Position numbers and translations under genes: made by a program. A DNA stretch of 64,000 nucleotides from Clostridium sp. C2-6-12. GTDB lineage: Bacteria; Bacillota; Clostridia; Clostridiales; Clostridiaceae. This document shows, in pieces, positions 8,231 through 15,649 of this stretch (position 1 is its first letter; each line of letters opens with the position of its first letter). The DNA lies in the NCBI RefSeq assembly GCF_009928485.1, contig NZ_JAABNP010000009.1, forward strand, positions 114,723 to 178,722, read 5' to 3'. A model generated the notes under the pieces. The model was not told the origin of the DNA. It searched no databases and worked only from the letters and a program-made list of their open reading frames with translations.

Positions 8231-9691
8231 ATGAAAAATTTAGAGAAAATTACAGAGGAAAGAGTTTTTTATCATTTCCAAGAAATAAGTAAAATTCCAA
8301 GAGGCTCAGGAAATGAAAAAGAAATAAGTGATTATTTAATCAAGTTTGGAAAAAGTTTGGGTTTAGAAACTATCCAAGATGAAGCTTTAAATGTAATTAT
8401 TAAAAAGCCTGCTTCAAAGGGACATGAAAATGCTCCTGTGGTTATAATTCAAGGCCATATGGATATGGTGTGTGAAAAGAACGGGGATAAAGTTCATGAT
8501 TTTACTAAGGATCCTATCAAGCTAATTGTTGATGGAGATTATATATATGCAGATAAAACTACTCTTGGGGGAGATGATGGAATAGCAGTTGCTTATGCAA
8601 TGGCAATACTAGAGGATAAGACTTTAGAACATCCTCCGATTGAAGTTTTAATAACTTCAGATGAAGAAGCAGGTATGAGCGGGGCGCTTGCAATTCATCC
8701 AGAGCATCTTAGTGGTAAAATTGTTTTAAATGTTGATTCAGAAGAAGAAGGAAAACTTTTAGTAAGCTGTGCAGGGGGAATTAGAACAAAATCAAGTCTT
8801 CCAATTCAATGGAATAATAAGAAAGCTGATACTAAGGAATTTATGCTTTCTATAAAAGGGTTAAAGGGCGGACACTCTGGTACAGATATTCATTTGGAGA
8901 AAGGAAATTCAAATAAATTAATGGGAAGATTATTAAAGGAAATTTCTAAAGAAATAGAATTTAATTTAGCTTCATTAGATGGAGGTTCAAAAAATAATGC
9001 TATCCCAAGAGAAGCAGAAGCTGTTTTGGTAATTGACTCTAAAGATGAAAGCAAGTTGATGGAGTTAAAAACAAAAGTAAGTGAAGAGATAAAAAATGAA
9101 TTTAGAAAGAAAGATCCAGATTTAAATATTACTCTTGCAGCATTAGAAAAAAATGTGGAAAAGGTATTTTCTGCTGAAACTACATCAAAAGTGATTAACT
9201 TATTATATATGTATCCAAATGGAGTTAATACAATGAGTGCAGATATAGAAGGATTAACAGAAAGTTCAACTAATCTTGGAGTGGTAACAACTACTGAAAA
9301 TGAAGTAGAATTTGACAGCGCAGTAAGAAGTTCTGTATTTTCTCTAAGAGAAGAAATTGTAGAAAGAATTAAATGCATAACAGAAATTTTAGGTGGATCA
9401 TATACAGCCAATGCAGGATATCCAGCATGGCCATATAGAGCTGATTCCAAAGTAAGAGATATATGCAAGGAAGTATATTCTAGAATGTACGATGGAAGAG
9501 AACCAGAAATAGTTGCAATTCATGCTGGAGTTGAGTGCGGAATACTTGAAGAAAAACTAGGGGATTTAGATATGATAAGCTTTGGCCCTGATATAATAGA
9601 TATACACACTCCAAATGAACATATGAGTATTTCTTCAGTACGCAGATGTTATGAATATTTATTAGAAGTACTTAAGTCAGTTAATAGTTAA
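8231..9691 (+). CDS. pepD: Aminoacyl-histidine dipeptidase (peptidase D, M20 family)
   Basis: The 486-residue cytosolic metallopeptidase hydrolyses Xaa-His dipeptides such as carnosine. M20 metal ligands are visible: H and D in QGHMDMVCEKN, D in TLGGDDGIAVAYA, the catalytic EE pair in SDEEAGMSG and D in NVDSEEEG. The dimerisation-domain His lies in GLKGGHSGTDIH, and the final metal His is in the DIHTPNEHMS segment. AAAGGA lies about 10 nt upstream of the ATG. The length matches the family. The gene is divergent from pyk and monocistronic, with two hairpins downstream. Confidence 0.95.
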   Translation: MKNLEKITEERVFYHFQEISKIPRGSGNEKEISDYLIKFGKSLGLETIQDEALNVIIKKPASKGHENAPVVIIQGHMDMVCEKNGDKVHDFTKDPIKLIVDGDYIYADKTTLGGDDGIAVAYAMAILEDKTLEHPPIEVLITSDEEAGMSGALAIHPEHLSGKIVLNVDSEEEGKLLVSCAGGIRTKSSLPIQWNNKKADTKEFMLSIKGLKGGHSGTDIHLEKGNSNKLMGRLLKEISKEIEFNLASLDGGSKNNAIPREAEAVLVIDSKDESKLMELKTKVSEEIKNEFRKKDPDLNITLAALEKNVEKVFSAETTSKVINLLYMYPNGVNTMSADIEGLTESSTNLGVVTTTENEVEFDSAVRSSVFSLREEIVERIKCITEILGGSYTANAGYPAWPYRADSKVRDICKEVYSRMYDGREPEIVAIHAGVECGILEEKLGDLDMISFGPDIIDIHTPNEHMSISSVRRCYEYLLEVLKSVNS

Positions 9692-9780
9692 TAGTGCAAA
9701 GTTGTCTATTTTAGAGGTGAACAACTTTGTTCATTTAGAACTGGAATAAATAAGTTTATATTATTACAGGCATAGACGAG

Positions 9781-9820
9781 AAACCTGAGCGTAAATTCAT
9801 GCTGCTCAGGTTTTCTTTTT
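9781..9820 (+). terminator. Intrinsic terminator downstream of pepD
   Basis: A 10-bp stem AAACCTGAGC (9781-9790 with 9804-9813) is followed by TTCTTTTT. A second, weaker 9-bp hairpin (9697-9705 with 9721-9729) lies just after the pepD stop. The remaining sequence to 10074 is AT-rich and holds no gene I can support. Confidence 0.8.
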
Positions 9821-10074
9821 ATGTTAAACAGTATTTTAATAAAATTATTTGTCATTTTTATATTTTATGCATAGAGGAAAATTAGTATATAATAAGGATT
9901 TAGAGTAATATATTGTGGGAAATAAAAGTCATAAAAATGCAAAATAAGAGTAAGAGGGTGAAAAAAAGAGGGATATTGAGAATAAAAAAGATATTTTAAA
10001 TAGAATGAAAAATAAAAAGTTCCAATAATTTGACCTATATCCAACTTATTAATATACTAAGAAAGTGTTGAAAA

Positions 10075-10124
10075 TTTACACAATGGTTTACACAGAAATG
10101 AAAATGTTTTCTGTAATAATTACA
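10075..10124 (+). promoter_or_regulatory. Direct repeats and dyad upstream of NlpC gene
   Basis: Two exact copies of TTTACACA (10075-10082, 10087-10094) are spaced 12 bp apart. They are followed by the 13-bp dyad TGTAATAATTACA (10112-10124), 26 nt before the start codon. These look like binding sites. The first pair resembles a WalR box read on the other strand, but has 6 rather than 5 bp between half-sites. Confidence 0.35.
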
Positions 10125-10150
10125 ATTAGGTTATGGAGAGGAAATAGAAT

Positions 10151-10750
10151 ATGAGAAATAAAACAAGTATGCTAATAAAATGCATAGTTGGCGCTTTGAT
10201 TTTCACAGGAGCATGCCTTATTAATACTCAAAATGCTAAAGCTGATACTACATTGACACCTAATAAAGGAATTACACTTAAGACTAGCGAACTAAAGACA
10301 ACTAAAGTAATTAAAGCACCATCAGATGGGCAAGTTACATCAGATAGTGGAAGTTCAGATACACCTTCAAGAGGTACTGTTAGTAAAGGAATTCAAGTTG
10401 TTAATTACGCATATAAATTTTTGGGAAAACCATATGTTTATGGAGCGGCAGGACCAAATGCATTTGACTGCTCTGGATTAACTCAATATGTATTTAGTCA
10501 TTTTGGAATAAATCTATCGCGTACTACATATACTCAAGTAGGTGAAGGAACTAAAGTAAACAGAAATGATTTAAAACCTGGAGATTTAGTATTCTTTAAT
10601 ACAGAAGGTTCAACAAGTCACGTTGGTATTTATATTGGAAATGGTGAATTTATTCATGCACCAAGAACAGGAAAGCCTGTAATGGTAAGTTCTTTGTCAG
10701 ATGGATACTACTCACAAAAATATGCAACGGCTAGAAGAGTTGTTAATTAG
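10151..10750 (+). CDS. Secreted NlpC/P60 cell-wall endopeptidase
   Basis: The 199-residue protein has a signal peptide ending near residue 32 (NAKA/DT) and a Ser/Thr-rich linker of about 50 residues. A C-terminal NlpC/P60 domain of about 115 residues follows. The catalytic triad is in place: Cys in FDCSGLTQY, His in TSHVGIYIG and a third polar residue at FIHAP. Such enzymes cleave D-gamma-glutamyl-diaminopimelate or related peptidoglycan bonds. No SH3 or LysM wall-binding repeats are present, so the linker replaces the usual anchor. The gene is monocistronic with its own terminator and a distinctive upstream repeat region. Confidence 0.92.
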   Translation: MRNKTSMLIKCIVGALIFTGACLINTQNAKADTTLTPNKGITLKTSELKTTKVIKAPSDGQVTSDSGSSDTPSRGTVSKGIQVVNYAYKFLGKPYVYGAAGPNAFDCSGLTQYVFSHFGINLSRTTYTQVGEGTKVNRNDLKPGDLVFFNTEGSTSHVGIYIGNGEFIHAPRTGKPVMVSSLSDGYYSQKYATARRVVN

Positions 10751-10778
10751 AAAATTATATAGTAAAAATTAATATATT

Positions 10779-10820
10779 AAAAGCAAGTGATTTTAGAAGT
10801 TATAAATTACTTGCTTTTTT
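10779..10820 (+). terminator. Terminator of NlpC/P60 gene
   Basis: The stem AAAAGCAAGT (10779-10788 with 10809-10818) runs directly into T-residues. The following 180 nt hold nothing recognisable except AT-rich sequence leading to the next start. Confidence 0.8.
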
Positions 10821-11000
10821 CAATTTGTAATGATTTAATATTTACTCTATTTAGAGGTGAAATGTTGCCTTTAACGTTCAAACTTTTGTGTGGAAAATTT
10901 AACTCCTTCCTTAAAATTATTCATAGAATTATAATATTTAAATTAACATAATTCATAAGTATGGGAGTTATGGAATAATATTATAAAAAGGGGGTATAAT

Positions 11001-11660
11001 ATGAGATACACAAGATATGAATATAAAAAATTCAGTAAATTAAGGTTTCTATTTACTGTTTCAATTATTACCTTAATATCCATTGGAGGCGGATTATATA
11101 TGAGTAATTTTGCTTTTCAGGAAAAACAAATAGAAGATAGTTTAAAGCCTTCAAGCAAAGCGGACAATGCAAATCAAGATGAGAAGTTTATGGCACTTCA
11201 ATGTGGATATTATGCTAAAGAAGAAAATGCAAAAGAATTATTAAATTCAATCTCAAAATATTGTGAACCATTCATAGTCGAGGATGAAGGTAAATACAGA
11301 GTATTAGCTGGAATATATAAAGAAGAGGATGGGATTAAGAAAATTCAAGAATTTAAAGCTAATAATATAGATATAGCTAAAGTTAGTTTAAATATTCAGG
11401 GTGATAAGTTAGAGACACAAAAAATAACAGAAATTATAGATGGACTGCTAACAATCTCAAATAAGCTTGAGGAAAAAGAAGTCAAAAGCATAAATACATC
11501 AGAATTTAAAACGTGGGCAGATACGGTAATAAATGATGGAGGAGTCAAATCTAAAAAGCTTGAAGATATAAATAATTATGTAAAAGCATTACCAGAAGAA
11601 ATAGATAAGAGTGGTAATAATAAGAATTTTGAAGAACTATACAAGTTAATTAAAAAATAG
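11001..11660 (+). CDS. SPOR-domain membrane protein
   Basis: The 219-residue protein has a short basic cytoplasmic tail and one membrane helix (about residues 16-35). It also has a SPOR-like domain at about 55-130 (FMALQCGYYAKEENA ... YRVLAGIYKEEDG), with the typical alternation of beta-strand and helix. SPOR domains bind denuded septal glycan, which suits the nearby division and shape genes. The C-terminal 90 residues are helical and not assigned. An AAAGGGGG site precedes the ATG. It sits directly upstream of the maf-radC-mre cluster, but a terminator separates them. Confidence 0.8.
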   Translation: MRYTRYEYKKFSKLRFLFTVSIITLISIGGGLYMSNFAFQEKQIEDSLKPSSKADNANQDEKFMALQCGYYAKEENAKELLNSISKYCEPFIVEDEGKYRVLAGIYKEEDGIKKIQEFKANNIDIAKVSLNIQGDKLETQKITEIIDGLLTISNKLEEKEVKSINTSEFKTWADTVINDGGVKSKKLEDINNYVKALPEEIDKSGNNKNFEELYKLIKK

Positions 11661-11821
11661 AATATTGCTTAAATGCATTAAAATTTTTAAATATGTTTAA
11701 ATATGAAATATGTCTAAAGAAATAATAAAGAATTATTACAACAAAATTACATTTATATAAAAAAAGCTATAAGTTAATATAACAGACTTGTTTAAGAACA
11801 TCTTAAATGATAAACTATATG

Positions 11822-11859
11822 GTATAGAAATGATAATCTATTGTTTCTATACTTTTTTT
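11822..11859 (+). terminator. Terminator upstream of maf
   Basis: A 9-bp stem GTATAGAAA (11822-11830 with 11844-11852) is followed by seven T. It separates the SPOR gene from the maf-radC-mreBCD transcript. Confidence 0.75.
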
Positions 11860-11954
11860 AATTAATAATTTTTTAGTTAAAAAATTAACATGTCTACAAT
11901 GAATATTATTTGTCAATAATATTCATTAGATTCTTTATTTTAGGATGTGAATAA

Positions 11955-12521
11955 ATGAAAACAGTATTAGCGTCTGCTTCAGAAAGAAGGCAGGAACTTT
12001 TATGCCGATTAGTCAAAGAGTTTGATATAATAGTCAGTGATTTTGACGAAAGTGCGGTTCCTTTTGAGGGTTCCATAGACAAATATGTTAAAGACGTAGC
12101 TTTAGGAAAGGCGTTAGATGTTCAAAAGAAATTAAATGAGGATTCAATCATAATATCAGCAGATACTATAGTTAGTTTAGACAATAGAATTCTTGGAAAA
12201 CCAAAAGATGAAAAAGATGCTTTTAATATTATAAAATCACTTCAAGGAAGAACTCACTTAGTTTATTCAGGAATAGTGGTTATTAATACTGCTAAAGGAA
12301 TAGTTAGACAGGAAAGCTTAGCTACAGAAGTAACTTTTTCTAAAATAAATGATGAGGAAATACTGGAATACATAAAGACAGGTGAACCTTTAGACAAGGC
12401 AGGTGCTTATGGAATTCAAGGTATGGGTGGGATATTTGTTGAAGAGATAAAAGGCTGTTATTATAATGTAGTTGGTCTTCCACTGAACAAATTGAAAGCC
12501 ATGTTAAAAGAAGTACAATAA
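11955..12521 (+). CDS. maf: Maf-family nucleotide pyrophosphatase
   Basis: The 188-residue protein has the Maf signature at its N-terminus (LASASERRQELL), the catalytic Asp segment SADTIVSLDNRILGKP and the later GAYGIQGMGG loop. Maf enzymes hydrolyse non-canonical or modified NTPs such as dTTP, UTP and modified pyrimidines. Overexpression in Bacillus blocks septation. It is the first gene of the conserved maf-radC-mreBCD-min cluster, as in Bacillus subtilis. The start has a modest GGATGTG site 7 nt upstream. Exact substrate preference cannot be read from sequence. Confidence 0.93.
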   Translation: MKTVLASASERRQELLCRLVKEFDIIVSDFDESAVPFEGSIDKYVKDVALGKALDVQKKLNEDSIIISADTIVSLDNRILGKPKDEKDAFNIIKSLQGRTHLVYSGIVVINTAKGIVRQESLATEVTFSKINDEEILEYIKTGEPLDKAGAYGIQGMGGIFVEEIKGCYYNVVGLPLNKLKAMLKEVQ

Positions 12522-12566
12522 TTTTTAGGGAGATGCGGTTAATCATATATGTGGAGGTAAAAAATC

Positions 12567-13256
12567 ATGAACAGTAGCCTTAGGATTAAGGATATACCAC
12601 AAAATGAAAGACCTAAAGAAAAATTATTAGCTTATGGAGCTGAGAGTTTAAGTAATTCTGAATTATTAGCAATAATACTCAGAACAGGAATTCAAGGTGA
12701 AAATGTACTTCAATTAAGCGAAAGACTCCTATCAGAGTTAGATGGCTTAGATGGTATTTTTAGTGCGAATTTTGATAATATAACATCTATAAAAGGTATA
12801 AAAGAAGGGAAGGCTTCTCAGATTTTAGCCTTATCGGAGTTGTTTAAAAGATTTAAAACTTTAAAAGCAATGAAAAAAGCTATTAAAATTAATTCTCCTA
12901 AAGACTTAGCAGAACTCCTTATTGGAGAGATGAGTGAGCTTAATCAGGAAGTTTTGAAGGTAGTATTACTAAGTACAAAAAATATAATTATTGGCACTAA
13001 AGATGTTTTCAAAGGTAGTTTAAATTCTTCAATTGTTCATCCAAGAGAAATATTTAAGCAGGCAATAGATAGAAATAGTGCATCCATAATTATATGCCAT
13101 AATCATCCATCAGGCGATCCTACGCCTAGTAAAGAAGACATAAATATTACATTAAGAATTAAAGAATGTGGTAATATAATAGGAATTAAATTAGTAGACC
13201 ATATTATAATAGGAAATAATAAATTTATTAGCCTTAAAGAAAGAGGGCTAATATAA
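12567..13256 (+). CDS. radC: RadC/JAB-domain protein
   Basis: The 229-residue protein has an N-terminal helix-hairpin-helix-like region (residues 10-90; FDNITSIKGIKEGKA). A C-terminal MPN+/JAMM domain follows with the complete zinc motif HNHPSGDPTPSKED. Despite the historical name, a DNA-repair role is not established. The JAMM motif indicates a metallohydrolase. A GGAGGT site precedes the ATG. It lies 45 bp after maf and 22 bp before mreB, consistent with one operon. Confidence 0.94.
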   Translation: MNSSLRIKDIPQNERPKEKLLAYGAESLSNSELLAIILRTGIQGENVLQLSERLLSELDGLDGIFSANFDNITSIKGIKEGKASQILALSELFKRFKTLKAMKKAIKINSPKDLAELLIGEMSELNQEVLKVVLLSTKNIIIGTKDVFKGSLNSSIVHPREIFKQAIDRNSASIIICHNHPSGDPTPSKEDINITLRIKECGNIIGIKLVDHIIIGNNKFISLKERGLI

Positions 13257-13278
13257 AATGCGGAAGGGGAAAAAATAA

Positions 13279-14295
13279 ATGGGATTTTTTGGATCAGGTA
13301 AAGATATGGGGATAGATTTAGGAACTGCAAATACCCTTGTATATGTAAGAGGTAAAGGGATTGTTTTAAGAGAACCATCAGTTGTTGCAGTTAATACTAT
13401 CACAAAGAAGACATTAGCAGTTGGATCAGAAGCTAAACTTATGATCGGTAGAACTCCAGGTAATATAGTAGCAATAAGACCACTTAGAGATGGTGTAATT
13501 GCAGACTTTGATATAGCACAAACAATGTTAAAAAATTTAATAGAAAAAGTATCAACTAAAAATGCATTTAAAAATCCAAGAATAATTGTTTGCTATCCTT
13601 CAGGAATAACTGAAGTTGAAAAGAGAGCTATAGAAGAAGCGACAAAGCTTTCTGGCGCAAGAGATGTTATATTGATGGAAGAACCAATGGCAGCAGCGAT
13701 TGGAGCAGGACTTCCAGTTAGTGAACCAACAGGTAGCATGATTGTAGATATCGGAGGTGGTACTACAGAAGTAGCTGTTATTTCTTTAGGTGGTATAGTA
13801 ACAAGTAAATCTATTAGAAAAGCGGGAGATGAATTAGATCAATCAATAATTTCTTATATAAAGAAAGAATTTAATTTAATGATTGGAGAAAGAACTGCTG
13901 AACAAGTAAAAATGGAAATTGGATCAGCTTATCCAACTGGTGAAGAAGAAAAGATAATGGAAATAAAGGGAAGAGATTTAATTTCAGGACTTCCAAAAAT
14001 AGTTGAAATTACAGAAACTCAAGTTAGAGAAGCATTAAAAGAACCTGTATTTGCTATTATAGAATCAATTAAAACTACATTAGAAAAAACACCACCTGAG
14101 CTTTCAGCAGATATTATGGAAAAAGGAATAATGCTTGCTGGTGGTGGAGCTTACTTAAGAGGGTTAGATGTATTAATAAACAAAGAAACAAACATGCCTG
14201 TACATATTGCAGAGGCACCTCTTGATTGTGTAGTACTTGGAGCAGGAAAGGCACTAGAAGACTTTGATAAAATAAGTAGAGATCAAAGAGGTTAA
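13279..14295 (+). CDS. mreB: Rod-shape actin homologue MreB
   Basis: The 338-residue actin-like ATPase polymerises under the membrane and directs the elongation machinery. Nucleotide-binding phosphate-1 ([11 protein letters not shown]), phosphate-2 ([13 protein letters not shown]) and adenosine ([10 protein letters not shown]) motifs are all present. An N-terminal amphipathic stretch (MGFFGSGKD) suits membrane binding. The immediate neighbours mreC and mreD and the upstream maf-radC support MreB over the Mbl or MreBH paralogues. Confidence 0.96.
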   Translation: MGFFGSGKDMGIDLGTANTLVYVRGKGIVLREPSVVAVNTITKKTLAVGSEAKLMIGRTPGNIVAIRPLRDGVIADFDIAQTMLKNLIEKVSTKNAFKNPRIIVCYPSGITEVEKRAIEEATKLSGARDVILMEEPMAAAIGAGLPVSEPTGSMIVDIGGGTTEVAVISLGGIVTSKSIRKAGDELDQSIISYIKKEFNLMIGERTAEQVKMEIGSAYPTGEEEKIMEIKGRDLISGLPKIVEITETQVREALKEPVFAIIESIKTTLEKTPPELSADIMEKGIMLAGGGAYLRGLDVLINKETNMPVHIAEAPLDCVVLGAGKALEDFDKISRDQRG

Positions 14296-14298
14296 TAA

Positions 14299-15147
14299 AT
14301 GAAGCTTCTTAGGAATAAACTGGCAGTAACTATTATAGTACTGTCAGTTGGCTTTTTGGGGTTAATAGTTTATACAGTCAAGAAAGAAAATAGAAGTATT
14401 ATTGAAAATGGTGCCGGTAGTACTCTAAATCCTTTGCAAAGTATAGTTTATAATGGGACTAATAAAGTAAAAGAAACACTTGATTTTTTCTTAAACTTCT
14501 CAGAAGTAAAAGCACAAAACAAAGAGTTAATAAAGAAAAACCAAGAGCTTGAAAGTAAATTAAGTTCTTATTCAGATTTAAAAGAAGAAAATGATAGATT
14601 AAGACAAGTTTTAAACTTTACAGAAGAAAGAAATAATTACAATTATATTGCATGTGATATTATATCACATAGTGGCGGAAGCTTTTTAGATGGTTATGTA
14701 GTTAATAAAGGTAAAAACGACAATGTACAAAAAGGTATGATTGTTATAGCAGCTCAAGGTTTAGTTGGTCAGGTAACGAGTGTAGGAAGTAATTGGAGCA
14801 TAATACAACCATTGGTTAATGAAAATATAGCAGTAAGTGTTATGGTTGAAAGTACAAGAGATGCTACAGGATACATAAAGGGATTCAAAGATAGTAAAAA
14901 TAGAAACTTAGCTAAAGTATACGATCTTCCAATAGATTCAGAAGTTAAAGAAGGCGATGTAATAATGACTTCTGGGGTAGGGATGCTTTATCCAAAGGAA
15001 ATTAGAATTGGTGAAGTAATTGAAGTAGAAGAAGATAAGGTAAAAGTAATGAAGAATGCAATTGTAAAGCCATATGTAGATTTTAATAAATTAGAAGAAT
15101 TATTTATTGTCTCTCCAAAAGATACGAGAGAAATTAAATATAATTAG
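14299..15147 (+). CDS. mreC: Rod-shape protein MreC
   Basis: The 282-residue bitopic protein has one membrane helix (residues 8-26), a coiled coil (about 65-105, rich in K/E/N/L heptads) and a C-terminal MreC beta-barrel pair. The barrel includes KGMIVIAAQGLVGQV and IMTSGVGMLYPKEIRIGEV. It activates PBP2/RodA and organises the elongasome outside the membrane. Its start lies 3 nt after the mreB stop with an AAAGAGG site inside the end of mreB, so translation is probably coupled. Confidence 0.95.
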   Translation: MKLLRNKLAVTIIVLSVGFLGLIVYTVKKENRSIIENGAGSTLNPLQSIVYNGTNKVKETLDFFLNFSEVKAQNKELIKKNQELESKLSSYSDLKEENDRLRQVLNFTEERNNYNYIACDIISHSGGSFLDGYVVNKGKNDNVQKGMIVIAAQGLVGQVTSVGSNWSIIQPLVNENIAVSVMVESTRDATGYIKGFKDSKNRNLAKVYDLPIDSEVKEGDVIMTSGVGMLYPKEIRIGEVIEVEEDKVKVMKNAIVKPYVDFNKLEELFIVSPKDTREIKYN

Positions 15148-15157
15148 AGGGAAACAA

Positions 15158-15649
15158 ATGGAGAAATTTATTATTGTTTTAGTTTCTATTGTTTTACTTA
15201 TATTAGATAACTCTTTAATGCCCTTTTTCTCAATAAATGGTGCTTGTCCAAGTTTATTGTTTGTAGCAGCTATTGCTTATTCTATGATAAATGGAAAAGA
15301 AAAAGCTGTATTTGCAGGTGTTGTTAGCGGAATACTTCAAGATATATTCTTTTTTAATGGTTTTGGAGTAAATTCTTTGCTGAATTTATTGTTATGTCTT
15401 CTTGCAGCTAAAATTGGAGCTGGAATAGTTAAAAATAAGAGATTAATTCCTGTAATTTCTGCTTTTATGCTTACATTGATAAAATTTATGGGGGTATTTA
15501 TTATATTTTATATAGTAAATGTCAAAATACAATTATCAAAAAGTGTTATTATGGCGGTTTATAATAGTGTAATAATGTTTTTTGCTTATAGAGTAGTTAT
15601 GAATATTTATGATGATGAATATTCAAAACGAAGATGGAGGTTTAAATGA
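15158..15649 (+). CDS. mreD: Rod-shape protein MreD
   Basis: The 163-residue integral membrane protein has five to six predicted helices and the family segment SGILQDIFFFNGFGVNSL. It is a partner of MreC in elongation. I start at ATG 15158, which follows AGAGGGA. The longer frame from 15107 overlaps the end of mreC and lacks a better site. Its TGA overlaps the ATG of the PBP2 gene by four bases (ATGA), a sign of translational coupling. Confidence 0.93.
   Translation: MEKFIIVLVSIVLLILDNSLMPFFSINGACPSLLFVAAIAYSMINGKEKAVFAGVVSGILQDIFFFNGFGVNSLLNLLLCLLAAKIGAGIVKNKRLIPVISAFMLTLIKFMGVFIIFYIVNVKIQLSKSVIMAVYNSVIMFFAYRVVMNIYDDEYSKRRWRFK

Noticed and set aside
8890..9468. 192-codon open frame antisense to pepD
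   Set aside because: It lies entirely inside the strongly supported pepD gene, with no start signal or family resemblance.
9937..9999. 20-codon basic ORF upstream of the NlpC gene
   Set aside because: No ribosome binding site and too short to support. It follows from A-rich sequence.
10075..10094. WalR box upstream of the NlpC gene
   Set aside because: On the reverse strand TGTAAA half-sites are 6 bp apart, not 5, so it does not meet the known consensus.
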